A DNA stretch of 64,000 nucleotides from Dolomedes plantarius. Lineage: Eukaryota; Arthropoda; Arachnida; Araneae; Dolomedidae. The DNA is taken from positions 202,936,161 through 203,000,160 of the forward strand of contig OU015490.1 of assembly GCA_907164885.2 (NCBI GenBank), in the 5' to 3' direction. A program made the translations under genes and the position numbers. Shown one piece after another: positions 42,791 to 55,843 of this stretch. A model generated the notes under the pieces. The model made no database searches. It was not told the DNA's origin and worked only from the letters and a program-made list of their open reading frames with translations. Within the stretch, counting starts at the first letter, position 1; each line of letters begins with the position of its first letter.

Positions 42791-43600
42791 AGTGCCTGTA
42801 AGTGTTTTTCTATGTATAGAAATTTAATGCCGTTGTTGTACTTACAACAAGGAGTGTTAAATGCTTTTGATACTTTAAATTATACTCAATAAATTTAAAA
42901 GAAAAAGAAAGAGTGCGAAGTATTGTATACCTTTTTTTATCTAGATTTAATATATTTTGCTGTCTTTTATTAAAAAAATTTAGTTTTAAAAAATTCAAAT
43001 TTTTATATTTTTCACATATTTTATTCTTACTGTCATTGCACAGTTTTCGTTTTTAATTTTTTTTCTATAGTTGAGCTCCTGTTTTATTTTTAGCTTACAA
43101 CATATAGAAACACTTATCTTTCAAAGGCCCCGTAAATCTACCACAAAAGATTTTATATTTGTCTCAATCGCTGCTTGCCAAATCTTGAGGCCGGTATTCT
43201 ACCTTCTGAACTATCTGGGGGAATGTAAGAAAGTGTTAGTTGGAATGACATCCCTCATAAGTAACAGGTTTCTGTAAGGTGTAGATTCTTGGATGATTTA
43301 ATTTCGTCTAACTTGCGATTAGACTACATTCAGTATATTCTGGGATAATCCAAATGCAACAGCATTTATAAAATTTAAGAAGCCCTCGCACTGTCTGTGA
43401 AAACAAGACAAAACAAAAATTAACCCCTGTTCTATTAATGTTGATTTACGGAAACATTCACCAGCCCAAGTACCTAAGAGATGGGGGGAGAAAACTATAC
43501 AGCAATTTTTTCCTACTGTTTTTTCATGCAGTAGAACGAAAAGTTATAAATTGATTGATTCGCACATTTCGATGCATCTGCCAGGCTTCATTTCTGAAAT
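42790..43600. other. Unassigned AT-rich stretch
   Basis: Short ORFs only, no domain or splice context. Confidence 0.5.
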
Positions 43601-44250
43601 CATTTCATTACAAGCGACCAGACGTTGATACCAATCCAATTAAACACCTCAAATTAATTTCCTCACCACTCAAATACAAAACGTCAGTGAAGACACCCCT
43701 TTTTTCAACACTGATTCAATGTACTTCTGCAGCTGTGGCCGGTATGGAGGTGTCCCAACCAGGCAGATCTTAATCAGGCAGAGAAATAAATGACGAATGA
43801 GAATGATCAAGGGAGGGCGGCTGGGAGGCTGGGAATTATGGATGGGATTTCTCGGAATGAGTTTTCTGCAGATGTTTCGAAACTTCTTTACACCTTAATT
43901 CGCTATTTATTCCGGATCGCAAGCGTTTATCGATACAGATTAGAACTTCTGCCGCCCGTTAATTGGAAAGGCTTTGTAATAGCGTCACGCCATGGAATGG
44001 GCCAAGGTTGATGGCTGAATTACAAGTAAGATCGGTGGCCAATTTGCTATAATAAATAGCCGAAGGGGGCATATAAATTGATAACGAATTCGATGAACAA
44101 AAAGATTTTGCAGCCCGCAGCTCTGCACGGATGCCGACAGAGAAGTTAACTGGTGTTTTCTTTGGTTGTGCAGACCGATAAAAATGACTCTGCCATGCGC
44201 ACTGAATTATAAGAACGCCGATTTTTTTTTGAAAAAAGTGCAGGGGACAG
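43601..44250. other. Balanced-composition island, possible conserved non-coding DNA
   Basis: GC content rises clearly here. There are no terminal repeats, no tandem structure and no multi-exon signal. The ORF 43,790-44,011 has no recognisable domain. Absence of transposon marks amid dense repeats makes it a candidate regulatory region, but this is inference from composition only. Confidence 0.3.
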
Positions 44251-46670
44251 GAGAAGATGGGGGAATTCTGAAAACTTCATGTAACGTAATTAGAGTTTGA
44301 TTATTTTTAAGATGAAAATAATCATCGAGGGTAGTTATTGTTTTAGTAACTGAAAGAAATGGTTATTCATTTGAAGAAAGCTCTATGAGGCCATAAGGAT
44401 AGTCCTAGAAGTAAGTAAAGATTATCGGTATAGACCATTAGCTAATTAATTTACTCGGGGGTAAGGTAGGTTATGGTATTGAGCCCTTACACATAAAATG
44501 GAACAATGAAATTGAAATGCCACATTAAGAATTTAGAACCAAGAGAAATATTCTCCTCAGCGATGAACCAACTAAGAGCCAAAAGCTGTAAGTAGGATAT
44601 AGAGCACTCATTAATATCTCACTAAATGTTTTTCCTATGGAGGATATAACAAATTCCCAAAACTTGCTTGAAACCATCTCTAGGGGAAGGGTTCATCTTT
44701 ATTTATGTCGCTGAATATAATATAATAGTAGACATTCAAGAAGATATACAGGATTGTGAGTGCAAACTGAAATCATTCCCTAAGAGTGGCGCTTAAAGTT
44801 CATGCCCTTGGTGCGGACTGATTTCTGTTTAGCCTGACAGGAATGAGTAGATGGTTAGACCATTTCTCTTTCTTGATGCTAAAATAAGTCTTTCATTGAT
44901 AAAATCATGAGAGGCTGTAAAAAGTTTCGAATGTCATTGAGTTGAAAGCTTTTCACTGCAATACTCAGGGGTACTTATAGTAAACTAACATCACCAAGGG
45001 AAAGGTGTGACACCTGTTTAAACGTGAACAATTCTTTTTATCTCCTGGTCCTACTAGACTTATTTAAAATGTCATAACCAGGGAAATTTTTGACAATTTT
45101 TTATTTTGCAACTTCTGGAATATGAACACAATGCTGTTTTTGATGGGGACTTTTATTTCTATCCGACATACCTTAAATACTTGAACGTTCGCTTTCAGAC
45201 CTACGACTGTGCAAATGAGCGATCACTCTTTGATTTATGTGACGTTGCAGAGTTGCTTTAACTTTCTGAATTTAATGTAATCTGTCGAGCATCTACGTAC
45301 AAAACAATTGTGAGGACCTAAATAATTTCCGCCGATCTTAATTAACGGTGCATAGTTTAAAAATCAAACACAATTTTAAACATGTCATATTTAATGATTA
45401 AAAGAGACAAATGCTCTACAAAATAACAATACGCCAAAAGGGTACTGTCCAACAATATGAATGCAGAAAAAATATATCAAATTAATCATCTTGGATTCAT
45501 TTTTATTCAGTTGTATTCCTGAACAAGAAACATAAATTGGAACATTGTTGAGACTTGAACATATTTGACTCGATTGTCACCATACTTGGTGGATCTAGAA
45601 CCAAATAACAGTCTTTCACAGTTATGAGCCTGGGTAGCGAAGTATTACCATTATTTTACTAAGCATCCCAAACTTTATGTCCCGGAGAGCATTATTTTTT
45701 TATTTGCATTCTCAATACCGTAAGGCTAAGCCTACTTTTAAGCACATTCAGACAGTCTTAGCAAAGGAAAAGAACCTACCGCGCGTTAAAGAACGCGGTG
45801 AATTGAAATAAATATTCACTGATTTACAAAGAAATATCTTAACTCTTACAAGGGATATTCAACCCATCTCTGCCACGAAAAGCGGATCAGTCGAGCATTA
45901 TAGAAGTAAATTGACATTTTTTTCAGTTTATACTCATATTGCTATTTTTACATTATCCCTTATCTGGTAACAAACATATTTTATCAATGACTCAAGCTGG
46001 TTTTTTTTAAAGCTAAAATTTGCTAGTTTTAAAAATGGTCAGAGATAAACTTCCTTGAAGGAAGGGACATTTAAAATTTTGGGGAACCTGTTAAAATGAG
46101 ACAAATGACTATCGAATATTTGCGGAGAATAATAAACACCGATAATCATTCAAATAATTTTTATAATAACTGCTGTTCAAATGAAAAATATAAAAACGAT
46201 ATTTTTAGGAAGCACCATAAAAAGTTAGTAATCTTTGCACGTATTGCAGTAGCATCAATCATATTGTTTTTTACTTCAGAGGAAAAACATTAAGCACCAT
46301 TAGATAATTACGTACCGAAGACGTTCATGCCGCTCTAACCTTCCTCTTGAGTACTGTTCGAGGACGTTCCATGGATCTGTAAGGTCATCGAGTCTTTATT
46401 GGAATTTCGCAAGTGACCGTATATCTGTTAAATAAGGCCACAGTAGTTGATTTTAAAAATTAAATTTTCTTTTCTTCGTAGTCTTGAATTTTGCCGATGG
46501 AAATCATTGTTATTGAAACACTAGTATACGGATTCCCAAACTTTTTACATTTGCAACACCTGTGGGAATGAGATTTTAGACTTGAAGCAACCTTGCTTGA
46601 ATTTTAGTTTTTCAGTTTTTTAATTATGAAAAGCAGAATGTACATCAGAAAAATGCTAAATTTAAGTTCA
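44251..46670. other. Unassigned stretch
   Basis: About 2.4 kb with no supported gene, inverted ends or tandem repeats noticed. It is one of the longest element-free parts of the window and is probably intronic or old intergenic DNA. Confidence 0.45.
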
Positions 46671-46678
46671 TATAAATA

Positions 46679-47249
46679 CGAGGGATGGAACTTTAATAAT
46701 GGCAACACTGTTGTAGAGCCCACATGCAGTAGAACCCATGAAAACAGCTTATACCACACGTACGTCACTTACCTGCCTTACCTCAGAGCGAATGCGCTCT
46801 CCCCACAAACATCACACGCCTGCATAGTGACAGGATGAACACAGCCATGTTTTAGTTCTAGTCTATCGTGCGAAATAATCTATTGCATCGCACTGATGGA
46901 AGGAAAACGCTTGTACGCACACTGTGGCTGATGCGTTTGCTCTTTGGGGCTGGGAAGTGCTCTACCGTCCCCCATATTCCCCGGACTTAATCTCTGTGAC
47001 TTTGATCTGATCCCCAAGACGAAGGAACCGCTCCGTGGATACCACCAGAGATTCTGCAGGCTATAGACCACTCCATTCGAAGGATCAACAGATCGGGCTG
47101 CCAACGTCATCCTGCAGCTTCCAGAATGTTAGCAACGGGCGCTAAACAACGCTGGCTACTAATTTGAAGGGTTATAAAAGCTTCACCCCTGTATCTCTTC
47201 CGTATACTTTGTACATACTTAGTTGCCACTATTAAATTTCCATCCTATG
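46679..47249 (+). mobile_element. mariner-like element with large internal deletion
   Basis: Left end CGAGGGATGGAACTTTAAT and right end ATTAAATTTCCATCCTATG are inverted repeats matching at about 23 of 28, with GGCAAC and GTTGCC continuing inward. TA is outside both ends. At 571 bp it retains only the last part of the transposase. Confidence 0.7.
46925..47170 (+). pseudogene. mariner-family transposase C-terminal remnant
   Basis: Across frames one can read WEVLYRPPYSPDL and CDFDLIPK..KEPLRGY, the region of the last catalytic acid in mariner relatives, then a tail with NAGY. Stops and shifts occur within it. The DNA-binding domain and first catalytic acids are deleted. Confidence 0.6.
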
Positions 47250-47251
47250 TA

Positions 47252-47770
47252 CTTGCTCCATTACTGATATTGTTAATTTATTAAAAGATATCAGCAACAA
47301 GCACCAGAATGGCTTATATTAATACAGTATAAAATAGCCATGGGGGTCCAGTACGGTAATACACTAGAGAATCGCTAAATCGCTAAAAAGATTTTTGTTT
47401 TACAAATGTGAAACTTACGATGGATGCTTCAAGCACATACGTTTGATACCGGGCCTAACAGTTGTGGGTTGGAGAGTAACTAATACATCCCCTGGCACGA
47501 ATGAATCGATTTGTGTTACAATCTGTCGGGCGTGAAACTAATTCAACTTAATATTTGTTTCAAGTGGATCCTACTAATATATTTTTTGTTTATCCCTCAA
47601 AATATCCCGTGGCACCCCTGGTCAATCTCACGGCACCCTAAAGTGCCGCGACACTCAGTTTGGGAATCACTGCCCTAGTAGAATCCTTATGATTGTTTTA
47701 AAATGGTTATGAGACACCGTGGTAAAATGTGTTAAATATTTGGGGTTGAAGGGTGGATCACGTGATCACA
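47252..47770. other. Unassigned stretch
   Basis: No feature recognised. Confidence 0.5.
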
Positions 47771-47776
47771 AGATCG

Positions 47777-48085
47777 TGTTGACCACTGTCCCGCACTCGT
47801 ACCCTTATGGTAGCGTCACCCCAGTATTCTCCCTTTGTCTGGAGTCTTGTGTGGAGATACGCGAATATGGAGAAACAATCTCTTCTTATAGAGATTTTGT
47901 AAGCACATCTTGATGCCAAATTAACTACCACCGTACCTTGCCCACGGCAATTTAATTTGTTGTACATATATTGTTTGTATATATTATACCTTAGGACTAT
48001 GTAATAAAACTCTTTTGAGTTCCCAAGCGTTTGTCTTCGTGTGAGATAATTCCTAAGGTGTTGTAGTAATAATATTTTTTATACA
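47777..48085 (+). mobile_element. Possible LTR with adjacent primer site
   Basis: A TG...CA segment with TATATTATACC at about 47,977 and AATAAA at about 48,003. It is followed after one base by TGGTGACGCTTTGG (48,087-48,100), which would pair with a tRNA 3' end and so looks like a primer-binding site. No internal coding region or second LTR follows, so this is a truncated remnant if the reading is right. The left boundary is uncertain. Confidence 0.4.
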
Positions 48086-48100
48086 ATGGTGACGCTTTGG

Positions 48101-49159
48101 ATGATGGCCAAGATGTTTGGAGCAGGAAATTGAATTTTTTACTTCCTAACTACAACTGCATTTCTCTTCAAAACTAGCCGCTGCGCGACCAGCATGGTCG
48201 CTTTTAGTTTTATATTTTCTTTTGCAAAACAACTCAACTGAAAGTACCCTATATAAGGAATGTTACCATTACCTGTCATCATAAATATATGTTGTTAAGG
48301 AGTATTCTCTGTAAGGCTGATTCTAAAACATCGGGATTAAAAAATGTCATTTTCCATTACTTCAGAACAGAGTTATAGATAAAACTAAGAAACCCAACAC
48401 CGATGATTTTAAAAATTGCATCCTTCTCTACATGCACTATTTTTGAAAATTAAGATATATACACTTTACCATTACATCAAATAAGAAATTTTTGGTGAAC
48501 ATTTTTTTCCCTTAAAAAATAGAGTAAAAATTTAGCAGGTACTAAAATATTGCGTGGATTACATCACTCTCTGTATGTAATATTGTTCACAATTCAGATA
48601 TCTCCACTTAATCATATCAAAAAATAAATTGTTGGGAAAATTTCTTCACTTATAAAATGGAATAAACATTCAGAAGGTACTGATAAAAGTGTAGGAAATT
48701 AACTATTACTGGCTGTCGGTTGCTGTGCCGGTGACGATTAAGTCTAACCTCGCGATCATTTATGCTCTCTCTTTCACGCCTCTCTCTTAATGAATTATTA
48801 CTTCTTTGCTTTCTTTATTGAGACCGTTCCCGATTTTCACTTAATCGTGTAGCTCGCTTTCGAGAATTCCTGATTTCAGAGCGTTAAATCCATGTTGACA
48901 CAAGGTTGAAAATTGCGGACGGCCGCTAATGTTTACATTTGGTAGTTGCAGCCGTTGCCATTCGGAGTGTATAAATATCGTCCATTTTTGTGCCGCATAC
49001 TTACGCGTTTTATATATATAGATTCTCTTCTATGGAAATTAGTTAATCGTTAAGTTTGATCGTTAGCGGTAGGGGTAAGGTCTGCAGAGGAGTTCATCTG
49101 AAAAATATACACTCAAAATATTTTAACTATTTTTTGGGGCCTACAGTTTTTGTTTCCAG
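48101..49159. other. Unassigned, with a possible Helitron 5' end
   Basis: At 49,022 the minus strand reads A then TCTATATATATAAAACGCG, shaped like a Helitron 5' end, but no matching hairpin and CTRRT was found to its left. The rest is unassigned. Confidence 0.35.
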
Positions 49160-49335
49160 TGCCAGATGACGGCCGCAGGGTTAGGGAGCTAGTATGCTGT
49201 TCCACGTCTGTGGGTTCGAGTGGCACTATTGGCATGAATGTTAGTATCCGTTCGGAATCGGCTTTAATCAGTAGGTCCCGGTCGAATTAACCCTCGCGTA
49301 GCAAAAAGTGACAGTATCTCTCTGAATCAGCCAAC
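49160..49335 (+). repeat. tRNA-derived SINE, copy 3 of first family
   Basis: The body matches the copies at 8804 and 15,545: CCGTTCGGAATCGGCTTTAA and TTAACCCTCGCGTAGC. The B box is degraded (GGTTCGAGTGG) and the A box is mutated. It is the oldest-looking of the three. Confidence 0.7.
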
Positions 49336-49401
49336 CAATTATTTCCCTCTTAATTGCTCCTATCAATAAAGCGATTTACAACCCAGAGTCCACCACCCCC
49401 A

Positions 49402-49402
49402 G

Positions 49403-49470
<68 letters not shown>
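49402..49470. repeat. (TA)n-(TG)n compound microsatellite
   Basis: About 14 TA then about 20 TG units. Confidence 0.95.
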
Positions 49471-49471
<1 letters not shown>

Positions 49472-49607
49472 ATTAAATTTAATTAAAAATAGGGGGAATA
49501 AAGTCTGCCGCCTTCCAGAATACTTTTCCTTCATTCAAGCGAATAATTCAATTATAAGGGTATAATTTATTATAATTATCAAGAATATAATTCAATTTAA
49601 GTAGATA

Positions 49608-51021
49608 CTAGTTGATACCCGTCAAAACATGACGGCTAGATAGTAAATAAATGTACTAATACACAAATTATACTCAACATATCATTGCCAAATATGTTGA
49701 AAATCATAATAATGCGCAGGAACAAATTAATGTGTTTAAGCGTTCTCGTGCTTAGTGAGTATCTAAAACGGGATTTTAAAATGTCACTGAGAATGCGCAG
49801 AAAGCAATTTTGCTTAATTGTAAATTATCGCTAATTAAACAGCGCGAAATAAACAATTTCCATGAGGTTTAATCTTATATTTCCCAAACATAATTATCAT
49901 AAAAATAAAAATGGCAGAGAGAGATCTAGAGAGACTCTTCGGCATTGGCGCACTCAGGGGGGGGGGGGGGGCACAAGGGGCTCTGCCCCCCCAAAGTGTA
50001 GTATTTGTTCTCTCTTCGTCGGAAAACACGATATTTAAAAACGTGTCATGAACGGATGGTTTAAAATAAAAATAAAATAATATGCAGATTTTTAAACTTT
50101 GAAGGCAGGACTCGAATTACGAAGCTCTCGCGTCACAGCCAATGGGGTTTGTACAAGTAAATACAACAAGTATTTAAGATGTACGTATTTTGTCAGCGAG
50201 TGGGGTTTTTTTTAAGCAGTAGCTATTCTGCGAGTGAGTTGGGACTTTCAGCCATAGTGCTTGTAGCTGTTTTCGCAGCAGGTTTGATGTTTGGATGTGT
50301 TAGCGACGAATTGTCGAGCCATTAAATTTGTATCCCTTCTTTCTTCCTATAACTATCCCAAGCTTTACCATTCAGTATAAGTAGTGTTTTCAAAATTTAA
50401 ATAGGTTATTTTTCGCCCGTTCATGACACGCTTATCTGTATTTTTTTTGTTTAATGGTTAAGTTTTTGTAAATATTTTTCTTCCAAGCTATTGGATCAAA
50501 TCGATCCCTTTTTTTACTATGTTTTTATGTAAAATAAGAAAAATAAAGGCATTTTAGTTAGCCTCATCAAGTCTACTTTCTTGTGAAAGGTTTTTATTTC
50601 AGAAAATTAGGTATGGGGCAAATTATGCGGTTTAATCCACCCAACACAAAGAAATAGAAATTGCATTAGGAATATTGATTTTGCATTATAAATATTTTTA
50701 TCCGTTCATCTCGGCCCCCTCCCCCATGCATTATAAATATTTTATCCGCTTATCTCTCCCCCCCCCCAAGAAAAAATCCTGGGTGCGCCCCTGCTCCTCG
50801 GAATAAACATGTTTATCATTAAAACATGTCACTGAGCATGCGCAGAAATCAATTTTTACTTGTAAATTGTCGTTAATTAATAGAAATTGCGTTACAAAAA
50901 CCCAATTTGACAAATCTACAGATTATAATCTTTCGTTTAAGACCAAAATGAAGTAAATTGATGCAGTAGTTTTCTCTCACGGACTGCCCAAAAAGTCGGC
51001 TTAGCAACTTAAATATATAGA
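49608..51021 (-). mobile_element. Non-autonomous Helitron, another family (1.41 kb)
   Basis: On the minus strand it begins TCTATATATTTAAGTTGC after A at 51,021. It ends with the hairpin CCGTCA-TGTTT-TGACGG, then GTATCAACTAG before a T. No Rep/helicase coding is present. Two related segments of about 70 bp (49,770-49,845 and 50,818-50,885, sharing TGTCACTGAG and ATGCGCAGAAA) lie near its ends. G/C homopolymers near 49,960 and 50,750 suggest that other insertions sit between them. Confidence 0.75.
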
Positions 51022-52585
51022 TTTATGTCTAGATTATCCTTTTATGGTTTTCTCATCCGGAATCTTTATCAGGGATAAAGCATTAAGTTCTCTCTTGGTT
51101 GTTTAATGACTATACAATAATTTGCTTTGATGTTTTGAATAAAAAGACTAACGAATAAATAATCTTATATTTACCTGATTGGACATCATTTTTAAAGCAT
51201 CATTTTAAATGAAGGAGTCAGGGCTCAAGCAAATTCTTACCACCCACTTTTAACTTTTGCACACTTGAGGGAGGATTGTGAGAATTTCTCTTATTTGTGG
51301 ACGTTATGTCTAACGTTTAGCTTTCACTGTGAGCACACACGAACGAACACACACACACACACACATATATATATTTATTTATTTATTCATTTACATATTT
51401 GGAAGGGCCACCCGCATCGTACAAGTGGTTTTCGTCCCGGCCAAAGCTGTCTCGAAAAAAAAATGAAAAAAGTTAAAACAAAATTTTTACCGAAATTTGA
51501 TCCTTTGTCAATCGGTGTTTAATATATACTCTGCCCCCCCTATTCTGATCGGGTGTTGCCAAATGTCTCACTCTTTTTGCTGTTGGAGCAAGGCGCCAAA
51601 CGATCATCATCATCGTTCACCTTATTATCGTCTGCTCCCTCTCTAGTTAACTCAATCGGTCAAAAAGGCAACAGGGGTGGAAAAGGAGGAAAAAATCGTT
51701 CGAAAAGTTTCACCTCCGTTTCGAAAACTTACCTTCCCCCCATCTCTTCCCAAGCTCTGTGATGCCCCGAGTAAAGAGGGAACCCGTACAAATTTACATT
51801 GCTGCTAAACATGTATTGTTTGCATTATGTTTCTCACTGTACAGAGTATTCAAACATTTTCACAAGTACAGATGGCAACTGAATTTAAACTTAATAATAA
51901 CGATGTTCATTTAATGTGATGCACAGGATTAATTATTTTTCAGAGTGTATGAAAAATTAATTTATATTTTTAAAGAGCTGACGATATCCTTTGGGGAAGA
52001 CAAATCTAAATCCAAGAAACATCTAATTTAGAAGAAAGAAAAAGAGTTTTTGGTTCTTAATTTACGCGAGTATTACAAATGGAAAGATGTCTTGAAAATG
52101 TAAAATTGTTCTTGAACACACGTGTAAAACTCCAAACTATCCTACGGGTAGACCTGTTGATGAAATAATAGATTTTGCAACTGTGTGTACAAAAGCCACT
52201 AAAAACAACCTATTAAGCTAAATGCGGAAGAATTTATGGATTTAAAAGTATTCATTAGAAGTTACACTGTTATTTGGCATTAGAGGATGAGTGTTTAAAT
52301 TCAGCTCCCTTCAAAGAACTTTCAAATTTTTGCTAATGAGTTCTTGATTTGTGTTGAAAAATATGAGACCCAACGAAAATAATAAACCAAAAATGTCAGT
52401 CGTTAAATGACTTGCATATTACTGATGGATGGACTGATTGTACATTATTACCTCTTTAAGCATGGTTGAAATCAAACAAATCCTTACCCCCTGAGGTTAT
52501 TAGAGGCTAATAGGTGCAATTAAAAGTTTAACAATAAGTTAAAAATTTGATAGCAAATATGGCCACTAGGGAAGCTTCATTGTAC
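51022..52585. other. Unassigned stretch
   Basis: Includes an (AC)n run at 51,344-51,364 and a balanced-composition region at 51,400-51,780. ORFs at 51,265 and 51,553 lack domains. Confidence 0.45.
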
Positions 52586-52586
52586 T

Positions 52587-52588
<2 letters not shown>

Positions 52589-52668
<80 letters not shown>
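52589..52668. repeat. (TA)n microsatellite
   Basis: About 40 TA units. Confidence 0.95.
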
Positions 52669-52672
<4 letters not shown>

Positions 52673-54580
52673 CATGTCACTTTTCCTACCAAGGTCTGTA
52701 TATTTGAATAGCTTTAAATTGCGTATGATTTTATTGTAAATAATTTATAAATTGTTATTCTTCTACGTTTTGTCAACGTTTAAAGCATATATAGATAGAA
52801 AAAAAGGCATAGATAGAAAAAAAAAATATAAATAGCGTGAGAAAAAATTATTATCCCAGTTGTCAGCAATAATATTAAGTGTAAATGAAGATGATTCTTT
52901 TTAATTTGCGGAGAATTAATTTGTTCTCTTAATATTCAGTAAAAACAATGTTTACATTCGTCAGTGGCATAACCAGAATCTCATATTTTCCAGAAGAAGG
53001 GTATGTTTCCGGTTTCTGATCCAGATTTTTGTTTCAAAGGGGGGACGGGGTGATTATAAAAACCTAAATTTGCAAACTTTAGGCTCCTTTTAATGGAGAG
53101 AATAGACCCGAGCTTACAGAATTACTACGTTTATTCATTCATTAAGATGCTTATTCATTATTTATTTATTCATTAAGATGTAAGGAGAAAATTAAACTTC
53201 TCTTCGAAGCTGAAAATCAGAAATATGCATGTATGTAATGCATTTTAAAACAATTAATTTTATTGATTCAGAAATTTTTGTTAAAATGTATGCGAATTGG
53301 GAAGCTCTGCTGGGATTCCTGATCCAGTTTTAAGCATGTTTAAAAACTAAAAGAATAACACTGTACGATATGATAAGACCCTAAATTAAGAAAAAATATA
53401 GTTTTTGATGTGTAGATATGTAACTTTGAAAATATAATGAAATACACATAAGCTGTCATGGAAAGATCCTTACATGAAAGTTTCAATAAATTAAATTTAA
53501 ATTAATTATTATATATTTTTAATTTATTTTTATAAATGTTTTATCATGTTTGAAATCACTGACATTTCCTTCCGACAGTATGTTAAAAGTCTAAAGTCAA
53601 GAAAATTTGTTACAGAGCAAACTCATTCTCTGATATAAGCCATTCAAAGAAACAAAATGGCGTGAGATAGATGGCCTTTCATAAATACATAAGCACGGGA
53701 CTGGATAATTATACACGAATTATCCGAAATCTTTTCTTTTCTTTCCTTCTACGAACAATGGCTTTAATGAAACCGTTAAGCAGACAGTTTAGAAAAATGG
53801 ATAATGATAATGAACAATTATACAAAATTATTTAAAAATGCTTATAATTATCTTCTTTTTTCTTGCGACAATTTAAGAATGATTAATTTCCTTTACAAAA
53901 TCATTACTGTCGAAGTATTTTTGTAAAGGATAGTGCTCGATTTACAGAAGCTAATTATTTCTAAGGATGGGTGAATAGATTATTTTTGTCACAATCTGAA
54001 ATCAGGCATAACTTAGCAGACTTGAATGATGCAGATTTGTAGATTTTAAACAGAACTTTTAGATAATTTCAAGAACTGTGCAAATATCAACTATTACATT
54101 ATTTTCTTTTTTTGGTGTTTCTTGTTTAATGTGATCTGATAATTAGAAATTTATTATTTTATTTTCATCAAATACAGAGAACGTTATAAAATATTCTACT
54201 TCTTGTTTATACATTTTTCGTGCTTGAAGTTCCTAATGCAAGCATTTTTTCGACAGCGCATTTTGAAAGGAAATTTAAATGATTTTTATGTATAAAAAAC
54301 GTGTTAATTGGTATTGAACTAAAAAGGTATTATGTACACATGTTTCGGTAATTAATGTTCAGATTTTTTAAAATTATTATTTAAGTATAAGATACATTTG
54401 TGTGGCAACCAAAATACATTTCTAGGGAGAGTGTTTTCTTTCCGACTGAATAAATATCGTTTGGGGGTTGGCGATAAAATCTAAAAGGGAAACTATCTTC
54501 TTTCTACTAATTTAAGGCTCAAGGACCTTTAACCCCCCCCCCTCTCTCTCCCTGTGATTATACCACTGTATCATATTGCA
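52669..54580. other. Unassigned AT-rich stretch
   Basis: About 1.9 kb without a supported gene or bounded element. Mostly low-complexity AT-rich DNA. Confidence 0.5.
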
Positions 54581-54925
54581 TCATCTATATATATAAAACA
54601 GTTCCGTAACTGACTGACATACAACGCACAGACCAAACCGCTGGACCTAAAGGGCTGAAATTTTGCATGGCGATTCTTCTTATAGTGTAGGGGTGCACTA
54701 GAAAGATTTTTGAAAAATTCTTAGATTTTTTTAAATAAAATTTTTAAACAGTTTTTGTAACTTTCTTTAAGTTTGCATTTAAAATAATAATTTGAGGGTT
54801 ATGAAATTTATATCACGAGAAATATCATAAAAATTCCTTTAATATGAAACCTTTTTCGAATCTTTACCTCTATTTTATGATTTTGAATTTTTAAAGATTA
54901 AATTTTAGACTTTAATTTATTAAAC

Positions 54926-55728
54926 TAGGGGCTTCGCCCCTAGGCTCGCTACGCTCGCTCCTCTGGTGAATCAAATGAATGAATGACTCAATAGTTGTTT
55001 ATAGCGATTGAGTCATTCATTTGTTTACAGTTGAAGCTCCCCCCCCCCTCCCGGCGAAATGGATGAAGCCCGGGTAGATGGGGGGTATAAGCCCGGATGA
55101 AGATGGGTGAAAAATCGGATCTTCTTTCAATCCTTCTGCAAAGCAAGCGAATGAGAAGATTTTTTTGAAGTATTTCTTTAAAATTCAATTAAAAATCGAA
55201 ATTTTAGGATAGAGACTTGAAATGAAGTTTATATGAATGAGAAAGCTTTCATCTTCCAGTTGATATAAATATTTTCTTTGTAACATAATAAGTCTGAAAG
55301 CATCGAATTTATATATCTCGAAACGCATACATTTTTCCAAAAAGTGGGTTTTCAATTTTAATAAAAATATCAGTCTGTTTTAAATTATTTTTAAACAAAT
55401 GAGGTCTTGTTTGAAGGAGAAATGTCTGTAGTCTTAGATTGTAAAAAAAAAAAAATTCTACGATCCTTTTTTGGCGAGTTATCGTAATCTGAACATGAAA
55501 AAGTCAATATTTTCCCACAAATCATAAAATAAAAAAAACTTAAAGTCCGACGAATATGAGACATGTCTTACTTTCTTCCCCACATTATTCTGTATCGATT
55601 GGTATCGGTCTCGACCCCATACCCCCAGCGGTTTCGGAGGAGATAGCGTGACAAGCTTTTGACAGCGGCGGCGGCGGCGGCGGCGGCGGCTGCGTCAGCG
55701 GCAGTTAGTTTTTTTTAGAATATAGAGA
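54926..55728 (-). mobile_element. Nested Helitron, family B, left copy
   Basis: Minus-strand start TCTCTATATTCTAAAAAAAA after an A at 55,729; end AGGGGC-GAAG-CCCCTAG before a T at 54,925. The hairpin overlaps the terminal CTAG. Near the 3' end a subterminal inverted repeat GAATGACTCAAT / ATTGAGTCATTC is present. A (CGG)n run lies near the 5' end. No coding. Confidence 0.9.
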
Positions 55729-55843
55729 TGCTGATCACGTGATTTCTTTTTCTAGTACTTTAAATAAATTTATCGTCACGTGATAGCAACGAAATAGACA
55801 AAAAATATCTTTTTTTTTGCTAATGTTGCAAACGATTAAACAT
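55729..55843 (+). other. 115-bp host Helitron segment between nested copies
   Basis: Matches 19,147-19,260 of Helitron copy 2, including CTGATCACGTGATTTCTTTT and AACGAAATAGACAAAAAAT. This shows that the two nested elements inserted independently into one host copy. Confidence 0.9.

Noticed and set aside
45779..45801. GC hairpin followed by AT, terminator-like
   Set aside because: The context is eukaryotic and intrinsic terminators do not apply. It is a short chance inverted repeat.
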